Shown: positions 8,013 to 16,566, numbered from the stretch's first letter. The stretch is 42,768 nucleotides of DNA from an uncultured Clostridia bacterium (GCA_948560265.1 CAOXTD010000013.1:1-42768), one strand, 5' to 3'. The notes: generated by a model not told the origin, from the sequence alone. A program made the numbers and translations.

Positions 8013-10400
8013 TCATTTTTGGCTAATTTGTGCATATTTCTTTAGCTTTTCATAAGCTAATGCGTTTACACTACCTGCTGGGAAATGTCCTTGGCTGTCT
8101 TTCTTGCCTGCTGGAACTCCTGTTAGTATTTCAATTCCTTCTTCGATTGTTGAAATTGCATAGATATGGAATTTTCCATCTTTTACTGCTTGTACAATTT
8201 CGTTTGATAGATTTAGATTTCGTATGTTTTGCTGTGGTATCATAACGCCATGTGTTCCGTCTAATCCACGCATTTTACAAATTTGGAAAAATCCTTCTAT
8301 TTTATCATTTACTCCACCAATTGGTTGAATTTCTCCTTTTTGATTGACGGAACCAGTTACGGCAATTGCTTGATTAATTGGTATACCTGCTAAGCTTGAT
8401 AAAATAGCATATAGTTCTGTACTAGATGCACTGTCTCCATCTACTCCACTATATAACTGTTCAAAGCAAACACTTGCAGTTAGTGAAAGTGGAATATCTT
8501 GTGCAAACATTTCTCCTAAATAACCACTTAATATTAATACACCTTTTGAGTGAGAAGAACCTGAAAGTTCAACTTCTCTTTCTACATTGATAATACCGCT
8601 TTTGCCAGTGTAAGTATTTGCTGTAATTTTAACTGGCTTTCCAAAGCTATAGTTTCCAATGCTCATAACAGTAAGTCCATTAATTTGCCCTGTTGTAAAG
8701 CCTGAAGTTTCAATTAAAAGTGTATTTTCTTCTATCATTTCCATGTAGCGACTATCATATTTCTTTACTCTTTCAACACTTTCTTTTAGTGCTTTTTCCA
8801 CATGTTCTTCTGTTACAGTTTTAGAACGTGACATTCTAGCCCAAGTAGCCGCTTCTCCAATAATCTGTGCTAAATCACTAAAGCGAGTAGAAAGCTTTTC
8901 TTGATTATCTGCAATTTTAGAAGCATATTCTATCATTTTTGCAACCGCTTCTTTGGTAAGTGGTGGTAGCTCTTCTTGTATGCAATAGCCAGCAATAAAT
9001 CTTGCTAGTTTATTCATATTTTCTGTATTCAGTGGTGCATCATCTTCAAATTCTACTTTAATTTTAAATAGCTTTCTAAAGTCGTTATCCATGGCAAGTA
9101 AAGTTTGGTAAATATTTTCTTCTCCAATGATAATCACTTTTAAGTTAAGTGGTATTGGTTCTGGCTTTAATGAAATCATTACCATAGAAGAACGTGGATC
9201 TGCTGCGTTTTCAATTCCTAGTTCTTTTGTTCTTAGCGCTTTCTTTAATGTTTCATAACATAAGCTATTACTTAGTAAATCATTTGCCTGGAAAATGATA
9301 TATCCACCATTTGCTTGATGTAAAAGACCTGGTTTTAGCATGGTGTAATCTGTTTTTAATGCCCCATAATAGTTCTCATATTCTAATTTTCCAAAAATGT
9401 TATGGTAAGAATAGTTAGAATCCATAATGACTGGTGCACCCTCTAGTCTGCTATTATCTACAAAAAGGTTAACACGATAATTCAGCCATGGTTTCACTAT
9501 TTCTGGCTTTACTTGCGCTTGCTGTGCTTGTTGCTGATTGTTTTTGTCATCTGCTATAAAATGAGAAATATTTTTTAAGATATCTTTTTTTATACTATCT
9601 AAAAAGTGATTAATCTTTTTGTTTCTCTTATACTTTGATTTAATATAATTGATATGTGTATTGACTGTTAAAAGTGCAACATTGGATTGCCACTCTTCTA
9701 TTTTTTGTGCTGATTCTCTTTCAATAGATTTGATTTCTCCAATGGCTTCCATAATATGTTGTTGTACAATACCAGATTTATCTTCATATTCTTTTCTAAT
9801 ATCTTCATCTAATTTGTTAAACTCTTCTTCTGCTATTGCTTTCCCATCCATTACCGGCATCATATAGATTCCTGTTTGTGATGCTTTTACTTGAAATCCA
9901 TATTGTGAAGATTTTTGATTTAATTTTTCCATTAGAACATTTCTTTTTTCTTCAAATTCTTGTTTAATCAATGCTCTTTCTTTTTCAAACTCTTCATTGT
10001 TGAAAGTGGATTTAATATCAATTTTAACATCATCAATAAAATGTTCCATTAAATCGCGGAACTCTTTTCCGCCACCTGCTGGGAGAGATACTGCTATTGG
10101 CTCATTTGGATTATCAAAATTATAGATATAGCACCAATCTTGTGGTACTTTTTTCTTTTTCGAAATTACGTCTAAGTAATTTCTAGTATACATAGTTTTT
10201 CCTACACCACTTGGACCTTCTACATATAAATTATATCCTCTTACATCTACATTTAAGCCAAATTCTAAAGCTTTTATTCCTCTATCTTGTCCAATTCCTG
10301 TATCAATCGGATCTAAATCTTCTGTTGTTGCAAATTCGAATCTTTCAGGATTGCACACCATCTTTAGTTGTTTATAACTTAATTCATTTGTTTTCTTCAT
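8013..10400 (-). CDS. LonB-like ATP-dependent protease
   Basis: A 795-residue protein with an AAA ATPase domain of the LonB/YcbZ type and a C-terminal Lon (S16) protease domain. The Walker A is GPSGVGKT near residue 60. The middle has a long charged insertion (about 130-290). The proteolytic dyad is Ser657 in GDSAS and Lys700 in GGVNDKIEGFF, 43 residues apart as in Lon. It lacks the N-terminal LAN domain of classical Lon, so it belongs to the archaeal-LonB-like branch with unknown bacterial substrates. I start it at the ATG at 10400, with AAGGAGG seven bases upstream. The ORF extends 21 codons further, but that part is a repeat element, not coding. Confidence 0.9.
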   Translation of the reverse strand: MKKTNELSYKQLKMVCNPERFEFATTEDLDPIDTGIGQDRGIKALEFGLNVDVRGYNLYVEGPSGVGKTMYTRNYLDVISKKKKVPQDWCYIYNFDNPNEPIAVSLPAGGGKEFRDLMEHFIDDVKIDIKSTFNNEEFEKERALIKQEFEEKRNVLMEKLNQKSSQYGFQVKASQTGIYMMPVMDGKAIAEEEFNKLDEDIRKEYEDKSGIVQQHIMEAIGEIKSIERESAQKIEEWQSNVALLTVNTHINYIKSKYKRNKKINHFLDSIKKDILKNISHFIADDKNNQQQAQQAQVKPEIVKPWLNYRVNLFVDNSRLEGAPVIMDSNYSYHNIFGKLEYENYYGALKTDYTMLKPGLLHQANGGYIIFQANDLLSNSLCYETLKKALRTKELGIENAADPRSSMVMISLKPEPIPLNLKVIIIGEENIYQTLLAMDNDFRKLFKIKVEFEDDAPLNTENMNKLARFIAGYCIQEELPPLTKEAVAKMIEYASKIADNQEKLSTRFSDLAQIIGEAATWARMSRSKTVTEEHVEKALKESVERVKKYDSRYMEMIEENTLLIETSGFTTGQINGLTVMSIGNYSFGKPVKITANTYTGKSGIINVEREVELSGSSHSKGVLILSGYLGEMFAQDIPLSLTASVCFEQLYSGVDGDSASSTELYAILSSLAGIPINQAIAVTGSVNQKGEIQPIGGVNDKIEGFFQICKMRGLDGTHGVMIPQQNIRNLNLSNEIVQAVKDGKFHIYAISTIEEGIEILTGVPAGKKDSQGHFPAGSVNALAYEKLKKYAQISQK

Positions 10401-10419
10401 TGTTTTCCTCCTTGGTTTT

Positions 10420-10493
10420 AAGTTAGCCGTAGGAACGAAGTAACATACGGATAACTTATGCAATTTTGCAAAGTAAAATTGTAATCCTTATTT
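10420..10493. repeat. Dispersed two-hairpin repeat, complete copy
   Basis: Hairpin 1 pairs AAGTTAGCCGTA (10420-10431) with TACGGATAACTT (10446-10457) over 12 positions with one mismatch. TTATGCA follows. Hairpin 2 pairs CAATTTTGC (10461-10469) with GTAAAATTG (10473-10481) around AAA, and TAATCCTTATTT closes it. A related copy lies at 16567-16631 in the opposite orientation and a partial one at 1-45. Hairpin 1 keeps the same mismatch in both full copies and changes T-A to C-G at one pair. Confidence 0.65.
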
Positions 10494-10976
10494 AAGGTGT
10501 GTCCCCAACCTGACAACTTTGTCAGAAAAAGGAACGTCCCCAACCTGACATGACATAATAATAGCATTGTCTGTATTATGATAGTATTTTTTACGAAGTC
10601 CTATTTGTTCAAAGCCAAATTTTTGATATAGCTTGATGGCTGGTTGATTTTTTTCATTTACTTCCAGTATAACTACTTGTGCATTTTGTTCTTTTGCTGT
10701 TTTTAAGATTTCTTGTAGTAGTCTTGAACCTATTCCTTCCTGCCTTTTATCTTTTCTTACTACAATATTCATAATTTCTACTTCGTCTATTATTATTCTA
10801 ATGCCTGCAAAACCAACAATTCCTTGGTTTTGTTTTGCCACTATGTACTGCGACTTTTCACTTTGTATTTCTTCTTTTAATATGTTAACTGTCCAAAAGT
10901 CGTCGAAATCTTCTAATAGTTTTTCTTTAATTTGTTCTAAGTCCGACAATTGCATTTTAGTTATTTCTAATTCCAT
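10488..10976 (-). CDS. rimI: Ribosomal-protein-alanine N-acetyltransferase RimI-like (GNAT)
   Basis: A 162-residue GNAT acetyltransferase. The acetyl-CoA binding loop is RQEGIGSRLLQ, and the C-terminal part has VNEKNQPAIKLYQKFGFEQIGLRKKYY, both typical of RimI, which acetylates the N-terminus of ribosomal protein S18 and possibly other proteins. It lies downstream of tsaE and tsaB on the same strand, the classical tsaE-tsaB-rimI order. The family usually ends shortly after the YY segment and the following strand; here the last ~20 residues (CQVGDVPFSDKVVRLGTHLK) are read out of an inserted repeat and the stop codon lies in the next repeat. Function should be retained. Confidence 0.85.
   Translation of the reverse strand: MELEITKMQLSDLEQIKEKLLEDFDDFWTVNILKEEIQSEKSQYIVAKQNQGIVGFAGIRIIIDEVEIMNIVVRKDKRQEGIGSRLLQEILKTAKEQNAQVVILEVNEKNQPAIKLYQKFGFEQIGLRKKYYHNTDNAIIMSCQVGDVPFSDKVVRLGTHLK
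10494..10552 (-). repeat. GGGGAC-type tandem/palindromic repeat inside the rimI 3' end
   Basis: On the minus strand GTCAGGTTGGGGACRYNCC appears twice, at about 10533-10551 and 10495-10517, separated by a T-run and CTGACAAAGTTGTCAG, itself a small hairpin. Part of this design (GGGAC, then GTNNNTTTTTCTGAC) recurs at 31266-31374. It resembles the GGGGAC-type palindromic intergenic repeats seen in many clostridia, which are often linked with REP-associated transposases; that link is from memory and not visible here. Confidence 0.6.
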
Positions 10977-11045
10977 TTTACTTTCCTCTATTTTTTATGT
11001 TCTAAGAAATTGCAACAATTCTTGAAATTTTATTTTCTAGCATTA

Positions 11046-11684
11046 CTATTGTTGCTTCTTTTCTTCTAATGCAAGTTCTGCTTGTGATTTTCTTAAATAT
11101 ACTGGTGATAAAATAGAAGAGTCACCTGATTTTCCATTTTGATATTTAGTATAACCAATTTTAGCAATCGTTATTCCTAAACCATTAGTTTGTTCTTTTA
11201 CTATCTTATATTTTTTTTGTATTTCTTTTAATTTTTCGTCTGTTAAATTTAAAAATGTTAATTCTTCTTGAATTGTTTGTAAATTGCCATTTTTTTCTTT
11301 TTTTATCTCATAATACCCTGCATAAGCATTTTCATGTCCTGCATCAATCAAAGCACATATTTTGCCTTCTGTTTCTATACTATGTGCCAATACTTCTAAT
11401 GAATTTACTCCAACAGTAGGGATGTTTTTACTGTCTGCAAATGCTTTTGCTGTTGCAATTCCAATTCTTACTCCTGTAAAAGAACCTGGGCCTAAGCAAC
11501 ATACAATTAAGTCTATATTATCTAAAGATAAATTGCTTTTTTGAAATGCTTCATCTATCATTGGCATTAGTTTTTGTGAGTGCGTTTTTTCTTCTTCATT
11601 ATTTAATTCTATTATTTTTTCTTCATTTTCTGTAATTGCTACAATTGCATTTTTAGAAGAAGTATCTATGCTTAAAATTTTCAT
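11046..11684 (-). CDS. tsaB: tRNA t6A threonylcarbamoyl adenosine modification protein TsaB
   Basis: A 212-residue protein of the ASKHA ATPase fold. It opens with MKILSIDTSSKNAIVAI (the family start) and has GPGSFTGVRIGIATAKAFA, the diagnostic TsaB motif, near residue 68. TsaB scaffolds TsaD, with TsaE, in the enzyme that adds threonylcarbamoyl to A37 of ANN-decoding tRNAs. I prefer the ATG at 11684 because it matches the family. A TTG at 11723 extends the frame by 13 residues, and a GGAG lies between the two, so the real start is not fully settled. Its neighbours are tsaE, seven codons or fewer upstream, and rimI downstream. tsaD is not in the window. Confidence 0.9.
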   Translation of the reverse strand: MKILSIDTSSKNAIVAITENEEKIIELNNEEEKTHSQKLMPMIDEAFQKSNLSLDNIDLIVCCLGPGSFTGVRIGIATAKAFADSKNIPTVGVNSLEVLAHSIETEGKICALIDAGHENAYAGYYEIKKEKNGNLQTIQEELTFLNLTDEKLKEIQKKYKIVKEQTNGLGITIAKIGYTKYQNGKSGDSSILSPVYLRKSQAELALEEKKQQ

Positions 11685-11729
11685 ATTTAATACTAGTAAA
11701 GCTAGCTTTTCTCCTCTCTTCAATCGGTT

Positions 11730-12176
11730 TTAAAACAAATTAATATATTTTTCTCCAAAAGGTTCAATTTGTAGTTCTCTATATTCTTCATTTTCCTCAT
11801 TCTTTTTAAAAGTTATTTTGATATAATCTGGTGGTAAAATGCTTTCTATCATTTCGCCCCATTCTATTAGACAAATTCCTTGTGTAAAGTATTCTTCTCC
11901 TCCCATAGCGTAAAATTCGTCTACATCTGCTAAGCGATATACATCAAAATGATATATATTTACTTTTTCACTATTATATTCATTTACAATCGTAAAAGTT
12001 GGACTAGAAATTTCATTTTCTAATCCAAAATATTTCAGTACACCTTGAACAAACTTCGTTTTGCCAGATCCAAGTTCTCCTGATAATAATACAATATCGT
12101 TTTTTTCTAATTTTGAGGCGAATTTCGAGGCAAATTCAATCGTATCTTGTTCACATTTTGAAATAAATCGAATCAT
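11730..12176 (-). CDS. tsaE: tRNA t6A modification ATPase TsaE
   Basis: A 148-residue P-loop ATPase. The Walker A is SGELGSGKTKFVQG near residue 35, with SSPTFTIVNEYN (the family's T-S/T switch region) and YHFDVYRLADVDEF and LIEWGE towards the end. TsaE drives ATP-dependent turnover of the TsaB-TsaD complex in t6A synthesis. AAGGAAGG precedes the ATG at 12176. It is the first gene of tsaE-tsaB-rimI. Confidence 0.92.
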   Translation of the reverse strand: MIRFISKCEQDTIEFASKFASKLEKNDIVLLSGELGSGKTKFVQGVLKYFGLENEISSPTFTIVNEYNSEKVNIYHFDVYRLADVDEFYAMGGEEYFTQGICLIEWGEMIESILPPDYIKITFKKNEENEEYRELQIEPFGEKYINLF

Positions 12177-12282
12177 TTTATTTCCTTCCTTTTTTCTATC
12201 ACATATTTTATCCCAAGATGTTTGTTTTGTAAAGAAATTTTAGTAGAAAAATCGACGAAAATTGTCAGGGTTTTATCCTTTC

Positions 12283-12340
12283 TTGAATTTCCAAGCAAAA
12301 AATGTTATAATATTTGTAATAGTGAAACACTATAATATTC
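12283..12340 (+). promoter_or_regulatory. Sigma-A promoter with palindrome at the start site
   Basis: TTGAAT (12283-12288), a 17-bp spacer and TATAAT (12306-12311) lie ahead of the gene at 12365. Directly after -10, ATAGTG-AAA-CACTAT forms a 6-bp inverted repeat near the expected start of transcription, a position suited to an operator. A second TATAAT lies at 12331. Confidence 0.65.
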
Positions 12341-12364
12341 TTTTTGGGGAAAGGAACTACAACC

Positions 12365-12727
12365 ATGAAGCAAACAGAATCAAAGCATCAAGAGGGTATT
12401 TTACAAGATCATGATATGCTCGAGAGATTTGCCGAGCACTTCACTTCTGTTACAACAGTTGTGGAGCAGTCTACTGGGACGCACTACAGATTCCGGAAGT
12501 ACCTCTTAATGGGTAAATGGGGAATCTGCAATGCCGAAAAAAACCAGAAGATTCTTGACAACAAGTATATCACAGTGGAGGTTCTCAGCTACTTGCAGTT
12601 ACTCGTTGGCAGAAATGCAGACGTAGGTTGGGATGTATTTTCTTTGGAAGGAAACTTCCTTATGTCCCTCCCGTCCATGCCTCTTGAGGATGTGGCCAAG
12701 CAGCTTGCTAAAAGTCAGCTATCGTAA
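12365..12727 (+). CDS. GC-richer orphan protein of unknown function
   Basis: A 120-residue soluble protein that I do not recognise. ATG at 12365 is chosen because AAAGGA lies ahead of it; the frame runs back to a TTG at 12344 without a site. No signal or membrane segment is present. It contains HYRFRKYLLMGKWGICNAEK and a Leu-rich middle, and ends in PLEDVAKQLAKSQLS, perhaps helical. Its codons use many more C/G third positions (CTC, GTG, TCC, CCG) than the neighbours. It has its own promoter and strong terminator and interrupts a minus-strand region, so it looks acquired. The gene at 24373 shares these traits. Confidence 0.7.
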   Translation: MKQTESKHQEGILQDHDMLERFAEHFTSVTTVVEQSTGTHYRFRKYLLMGKWGICNAEKNQKILDNKYITVEVLSYLQLLVGRNADVGWDVFSLEGNFLMSLPSMPLEDVAKQLAKSQLS

Positions 12728-12745
12728 CCTTTCTTTATCAAAAAC

Positions 12746-12776
12746 CGGAGCCCTATTAATCAGGGCTCCGTTTTTT
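12746..12776 (+). terminator. Strong GC-rich intrinsic terminator
   Basis: CGGAGCCCT and AGGGCTCCG form a perfect 9-bp stem with loop ATTAATC, then TTTTTT. It closes the orphan gene at 12365, seven bases before the L19 stop codon on the other strand. AAAACC ahead of the stem gives it some function on the minus strand too. Confidence 0.92.
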
Positions 12777-12782
12777 ATATTT

Positions 12783-13397
12783 TTATTTATCTTCTACAGT
12801 TTCAACAGTTTCTTCTTTTACAGTATCTACAGTTTCTTGTACTACTGGATTTTCTGTTTCAACAGCTGGTGCTTCTTCTGGAGCAGCTTCAACTGGTGTT
12901 TCATCAGCTTTTGCTTCAACAGCAGCTTCTTCTTTTACTTCAGTAGCAGCTTCTGTAGCTTCTGCTGTTGCTTCAATATTTTCTACTACTTCTTCAGTAG
13001 CTGGTTCTTCTACTAAGTCTTCTTTTACAACAATTTCTCTATCTTCAATTCTAGCACCTGTATTTTCCTTTGTCTTAGCAGCTTTACCAATTCTGTCTCT
13101 TAAGTAGTATAATTTTGCACGTCTTGCTTTACCAACTCTTACTACCTCTACTTTTTCTACTAATGGTGAATGTACTAAGAATGTTTTTTCAACACCTACA
13201 CCATAAGAAATCTTTCTTACTGTGAAAGTAGCATTTACTCCTCCGTTTTGTTTTTTAATAATAATTCCTTCAAATACTTGAATTCTTTCTCTGTTTCCTT
13301 CTTTAATTTTTTGATGTACTCTAATGGTATCACCAATTTTTAAATCAGGAATCTTATTTTTTAATTGTTCATGTTCAATTGATTTTATGATATCCAT
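12783..13397 (-). CDS. rplS: Ribosomal protein L19 with long acidic Ala/Glu/Val tail
   Basis: A 204-residue protein. Residues 1-115 are ordinary L19: IKSIEHEQLKNKIPDLKIGD, VHQKIKEGNRERIQVFEG, RKISYGVGVEKTFLVHSP and KVGK/RVGKARRAKLYYLRDR. L19 normally ends here at about 115 residues, at the 30S-50S interface. This one continues for about 85 residues made almost only of Glu, Ala, Val, Thr and Asp with no aromatic residue, so probably unstructured and strongly acidic. There is no stop or frameshift between the two parts. The same gene order as in other Firmicutes (trmD upstream) confirms orthology. Confidence 0.93.
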   Translation of the reverse strand: MDIIKSIEHEQLKNKIPDLKIGDTIRVHQKIKEGNRERIQVFEGIIIKKQNGGVNATFTVRKISYGVGVEKTFLVHSPLVEKVEVVRVGKARRAKLYYLRDRIGKAAKTKENTGARIEDREIVVKEDLVEEPATEEVVENIEATAEATEAATEVKEEAAVEAKADETPVEAAPEEAPAVETENPVVQETVDTVKEETVETVEDK

Positions 13398-13416
13398 GAT
13401 TTGAATATCCTCCTTT

Positions 13417-14082
13417 CTACTTTAATAAATCTGGTCTTTTTAATTTCGTTATCTCTAGAGACTTTTCTTGTCTCCATTTTTGTATATTTTCATGATGTCC
13501 AGAAAGCAATACTTCTGGTACCTTTTTTCCTCTAAATACTTCTGGTCTTGTATATTGTGGATATTCTAGAAGTCCATTTGAAAAAGATTCTTCCTTAGTG
13601 GATTCTTCTTTTAAAACTCCTTCTACATATCGACTTACACTATCAATTAATACCATGGCAGGAAGTTCTCCTCCTGTTAATACATAATCTCCTATCGATA
13701 TTTCCTCATTTACAATCTCATCTAGTACTCTTTGGTCAATTCCTTCATAATGCCCACATAATAGAATTAAATGTTCTTCTTCGGAAAGTTCTTGCACCTT
13801 TGCTTGATTCAATTGTTTTCCTTGTGGTGATAAATAAATGACTTTTGCATTTTCTTTATTGGGTATGGAAGAATAGGCGTCATATACCACATCTGGTATC
13901 ATTACCATTCCTGCTCCTCCACCATAAGGAGTATCATCTACTTTCAAATGTTTATTTTTTGAATAATCCCTCATATTAATAAAATTAAATTCTAAAATAT
14001 GATTTTTACTAGCCCTTCCTAAAATGCTTTGCTGTATTGGCTCAAACATTTCTGGAAAAAGAGTTAATACATCAAATCGCAT
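13417..14082 (-). CDS. trmD: tRNA (guanine-37-N1)-methyltransferase TrmD
   Basis: A 221-residue SPOUT methyltransferase acting on G37 of tRNAs with G36, to prevent +1 frameshifting. Visible motifs are RFDVLTLFPEMF at the start, DDTPYGGGAGMVM, LLCGHYEGIDQRV, EISIGDYVLTGGELPAMVLID (trefoil-knot SAM site) and YTRPEVFRGKKVPEVLLSGHH. The length is slightly short compared with ~240 but complete, ending after the RRPDLL-like KRPDLLK. GGAAGG precedes the ATG. It lies between rimM and rplS in the conserved ribosome-maturation operon. Confidence 0.95.
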   Translation of the reverse strand: MRFDVLTLFPEMFEPIQQSILGRASKNHILEFNFINMRDYSKNKHLKVDDTPYGGGAGMVMIPDVVYDAYSSIPNKENAKVIYLSPQGKQLNQAKVQELSEEEHLILLCGHYEGIDQRVLDEIVNEEISIGDYVLTGGELPAMVLIDSVSRYVEGVLKEESTKEESFSNGLLEYPQYTRPEVFRGKKVPEVLLSGHHENIQKWRQEKSLEITKLKRPDLLK

Positions 14083-14095
14083 AGCGCGTTCCTTC

Positions 14096-14605
14096 CTACA
14101 CTAATCCATCTAATAAATGGACAACTATTTTTTCTTGCTCTAAATCAATTTGTTTGATAACGTCTTTGATTGCAGGTAATAGAATTTGTTTTCCTAGCTC
14201 ATCTTTGATAACATAGATGTCACTAGCACCTGTATTATAAATATCATCTACTTTCCCTAGTAGCTTTCCTTCCTCCGTGTATACTTCTAAGCCAATTAAA
14301 TCAGCTATAAAGTAAGTATTTTTTGGAAGTTTTCTTGCTTTTTCTCTTGGAAGTTTTAAATAACAATTACGATATTTTTCAGCTTCTTCGACAGTCTCAA
14401 TTCCCTTTAGCTTTAATAGTACTTGATTTTTACTATATTTTACTTCTTCAATTTGTATTTCTAGAAGGTTTCCTTTTTTATCCACTAAAATGGTTTCCAT
14501 TTCTTCAAATTGAGAAATATCATCTGTAAAAGGATTTACCTTTACCATGCCTTTAATTCCAAAAGTGTTGACAATCTGTCCAATTTCAAAATATTGCTGT
14601 TTCAT
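14096..14605 (-). CDS. rimM: 16S rRNA processing protein RimM
   Basis: A 169-residue protein with an N-terminal barrel (IGQIVNTFGIKGMVKVNPFTD) and a C-terminal PRC-barrel (YFIADLIGLEVYTEEGKLLG, then YNTGASDIYVI, LLPAIKDVIKQIDLE). RimM binds S19 and helps mature the 30S head. I start it at ATG 14605, five bases after GAGGAG; a TTG directly before could add one residue. It lies between khpA and trmD. Confidence 0.93.
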   Translation of the reverse strand: MKQQYFEIGQIVNTFGIKGMVKVNPFTDDISQFEEMETILVDKKGNLLEIQIEEVKYSKNQVLLKLKGIETVEEAEKYRNCYLKLPREKARKLPKNTYFIADLIGLEVYTEEGKLLGKVDDIYNTGASDIYVIKDELGKQILLPAIKDVIKQIDLEQEKIVVHLLDGLV

Positions 14606-14616
14606 CAAAACTCCTC

Positions 14617-14847
14617 TTAATTTACAAATTCTACTTCAATTCTTTTATGTTCTTTTCCTGCTACAGATTTCATTATCATACGAATTGCTTTAGCTGTTTT
14701 TCCTTGTTTTCCAATAATTCTTCCCATGTCTGCTTCCGCTATTTTTACTACATAACTTGCTTTTCTTTCTTCTAAGGTTTCTGTAATAACTACAGCTTCT
14801 TTATTATCTACCATGTTAAGAATAATGGTTTCTAAAATTTCTTTCAT
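14617..14847 (-). CDS. khpA: KH-domain RNA-binding protein KhpA
   Basis: A 76-residue single KH domain. The RNA-binding GxxG loop is GRIIGKQGKTAKAIR, following VKIAEADM. KhpA, usually with KhpB/Jag, is a global small-RNA and cell-elongation regulator in Firmicutes. Its place between rpsP and rimM is the standard one. AGAGAGG precedes the ATG. Confidence 0.93.
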   Translation of the reverse strand: MKEILETIILNMVDNKEAVVITETLEERKASYVVKIAEADMGRIIGKQGKTAKAIRMIMKSVAGKEHKRIEVEFVN

Positions 14848-14879
14848 AGTTTTAGTTCCTCTCTTCGAAGTACTTACAA

Positions 14880-15116
14880 TTATTTAGATGCTCTTTCAAC
14901 TAAGTTTTTAACTGAATCTGTTGGTTTTGCACCATTTTTGATCCATTGTTCAAATTTTTCATTATCAATCACAATTGTAGATGGTTCAGTCATTGGATCA
15001 TAAGAACCAATTTTTTCGATGATTTTTCCATCTCTTGGGCTCTTAGAATCTGCTACAACAATATGATAGAATGGAGCTTTTTTAGCACCTTGTCTTTGTA
15101 ATCTGATTTTTACCAT
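14880..15116 (-). CDS. rpsP: Ribosomal protein S16
   Basis: A 78-residue protein: VKIRLQRQGAKKAPFYHIVV at the start, ADSKSPRDGKIIEKIGSYDP, and WIKNGAKPTDSVKNLVERA near the end. It has normal length and composition for S16, a primary-to-secondary assembly protein of the 30S body. AGGAGGTG precedes the ATG. It lies between ffh and khpA. Confidence 0.96.
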   Translation of the reverse strand: MVKIRLQRQGAKKAPFYHIVVADSKSPRDGKIIEKIGSYDPMTEPSTIVIDNEKFEQWIKNGAKPTDSVKNLVERASK

Positions 15117-15167
15117 TTATTTTCACCTCCTGTGTATTTTTTTGTATATAAAATTAAAAAATTAATA

Positions 15168-16520
15168 TCAAAATTTAAAATTCTTTAGGTCATTAGTATC
15201 TAAACTATTCATTAATTTCTTCATGCCACCTTTGTTACTTTGCATTTTCTTCATCATTTTTTGTGTCATTTCAAAAGATTTCATGAATTTATTAATATCT
15301 TGAACGGTTGTGCCACTACCTTTGCTAATTCTAAGTCTTCTATTTCCATTCAGCAAACGCGGATTTTTTCTTTCTTCTTTTGTCATAGAGCAAATCATTG
15401 CTTCTATTTTGATAAATTCTTTATCATCCACTTGTACATCTTTTAGTTGGTTCATACCTGGAATCATTTTTAATATAGAAGAAAAAGAACCCATTTTTTT
15501 AACTTGCCTTAGCTGTGCTAAGTAATCATCTAAATCTAATTCTTTTTTCTTAAGCTGTTTTTCTAATTTTTCAGCTTCTGCCATATCAAAATTTTCTTCC
15601 GCTTTTTCAATAATGGATAGTACATCACCCATTCCTAAAATTCTTTGTGCCATTCTGTCTGGATGGAATACTTCAATATCGCTTAGCTTTTCACCAGTTG
15701 CCGCAAACTTGATTGGTCTGCCTGTAATCTTTTTAACAGATAATGCGGCGCCACCACGTGTATCGCCATCTAATTTTGTAAGTACAACTCCGTCAATTCC
15801 TAGTTCTTCATTAAAGGACTGCGCAACATTAACTGCATCTTGACCTGTCATACTGTCTACAACTAATAAGATTTCATGTGGTTTGACACTGGCTTTGACA
15901 TTTTTTAATTCTGTCATTAATTCTTCATCAATGTGCAAACGTCCTGCTGTATCTAAGATTACTACATCATTTAATTTACTGATAGCCACTGACATTGCTT
16001 GTTTTGCAATATGAACTACATCTTTGGATTGTTCATTGCTAAAAACTGGAATATTTAATTGCCCTCCAACTACTTGTAATTGTTTAATAGCTGCTGGTCT
16101 ATAAATATCACAAGCAACTAATAATGGCTTTTTGCCTTGCTTGCGAAGTAAATTGGCTAATTTTCCTGCAGTGGTTGTTTTACCTGAACCTTGTAGACCT
16201 ACTAACATAATAACAGTAGGAGGATTCGGGGTAAAATTCACTTTACTTTCTGTTCCTCCTAGCAATTCAACCATTTCATCTTTTACAATTTTAATAACCT
16301 GTTGCCCTGGTGTTAAAGATTTTAATACATCCTGTCCTAAAGCTTTCTCTTGTATGGTACTTATAAATTCTTTTACTATCATATAGTTAACATCCGCTTC
16401 AAGTAGTGCAAGTTTTACTTCTCGAAGCATTTCTTTCAAGTCTGACTCTGTAATTCTTGCTTTTCCTCTTAATTTTCTTGTAATGTCTTGGAGTTTTGAA
16501 CTTAGTCCTTCAAAAGCCAT
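15168..16520 (-). CDS. ffh: Signal recognition particle GTPase Ffh
   Basis: A 450-residue protein. The N domain starts MAFEGLSSKLQDITRKLRGK. The G domain has GLQGSGKTTTAGKLA (G1), ACDIYRPAAIKQL, DTAGRLHIDEELM (G3) and TKLDGDTRGGAALS (G4). The Met-rich M domain (MIPGMNQLKD, RLRISKGSGTTVQDINKF, MTQKMMKKMQ) binds 4.5S/6S SRP RNA and signal sequences. The start at 16520 has GAGGTG at the right distance; the frame runs 24 codons upstream, but that stretch is a dispersed repeat. YlxM upstream and S16 downstream match the Firmicutes order. Confidence 0.96.
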   Translation of the reverse strand: MAFEGLSSKLQDITRKLRGKARITESDLKEMLREVKLALLEADVNYMIVKEFISTIQEKALGQDVLKSLTPGQQVIKIVKDEMVELLGGTESKVNFTPNPPTVIMLVGLQGSGKTTTAGKLANLLRKQGKKPLLVACDIYRPAAIKQLQVVGGQLNIPVFSNEQSKDVVHIAKQAMSVAISKLNDVVILDTAGRLHIDEELMTELKNVKASVKPHEILLVVDSMTGQDAVNVAQSFNEELGIDGVVLTKLDGDTRGGAALSVKKITGRPIKFAATGEKLSDIEVFHPDRMAQRILGMGDVLSIIEKAEENFDMAEAEKLEKQLKKKELDLDDYLAQLRQVKKMGSFSSILKMIPGMNQLKDVQVDDKEFIKIEAMICSMTKEERKNPRLLNGNRRLRISKGSGTTVQDINKFMKSFEMTQKMMKKMQSNKGGMKKLMNSLDTNDLKNFKF

Positions 16521-16566
16521 CTTTACACCTCTTTCGTTTTCTTTTAAGCATTTAATAGTAGAGTTC

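Noticed and set aside
10401..10463. N-terminal extension of the Lon-like ORF (21 codons)
   Set aside because: It runs through the dispersed repeat, and the AAGGAGG site is placed for the ATG at 10400.
12783..13050. L19 tail as a separate gene fused by a frameshift
   Set aside because: It is continuous in one frame with no second ribosome site, so it is part of rplS.
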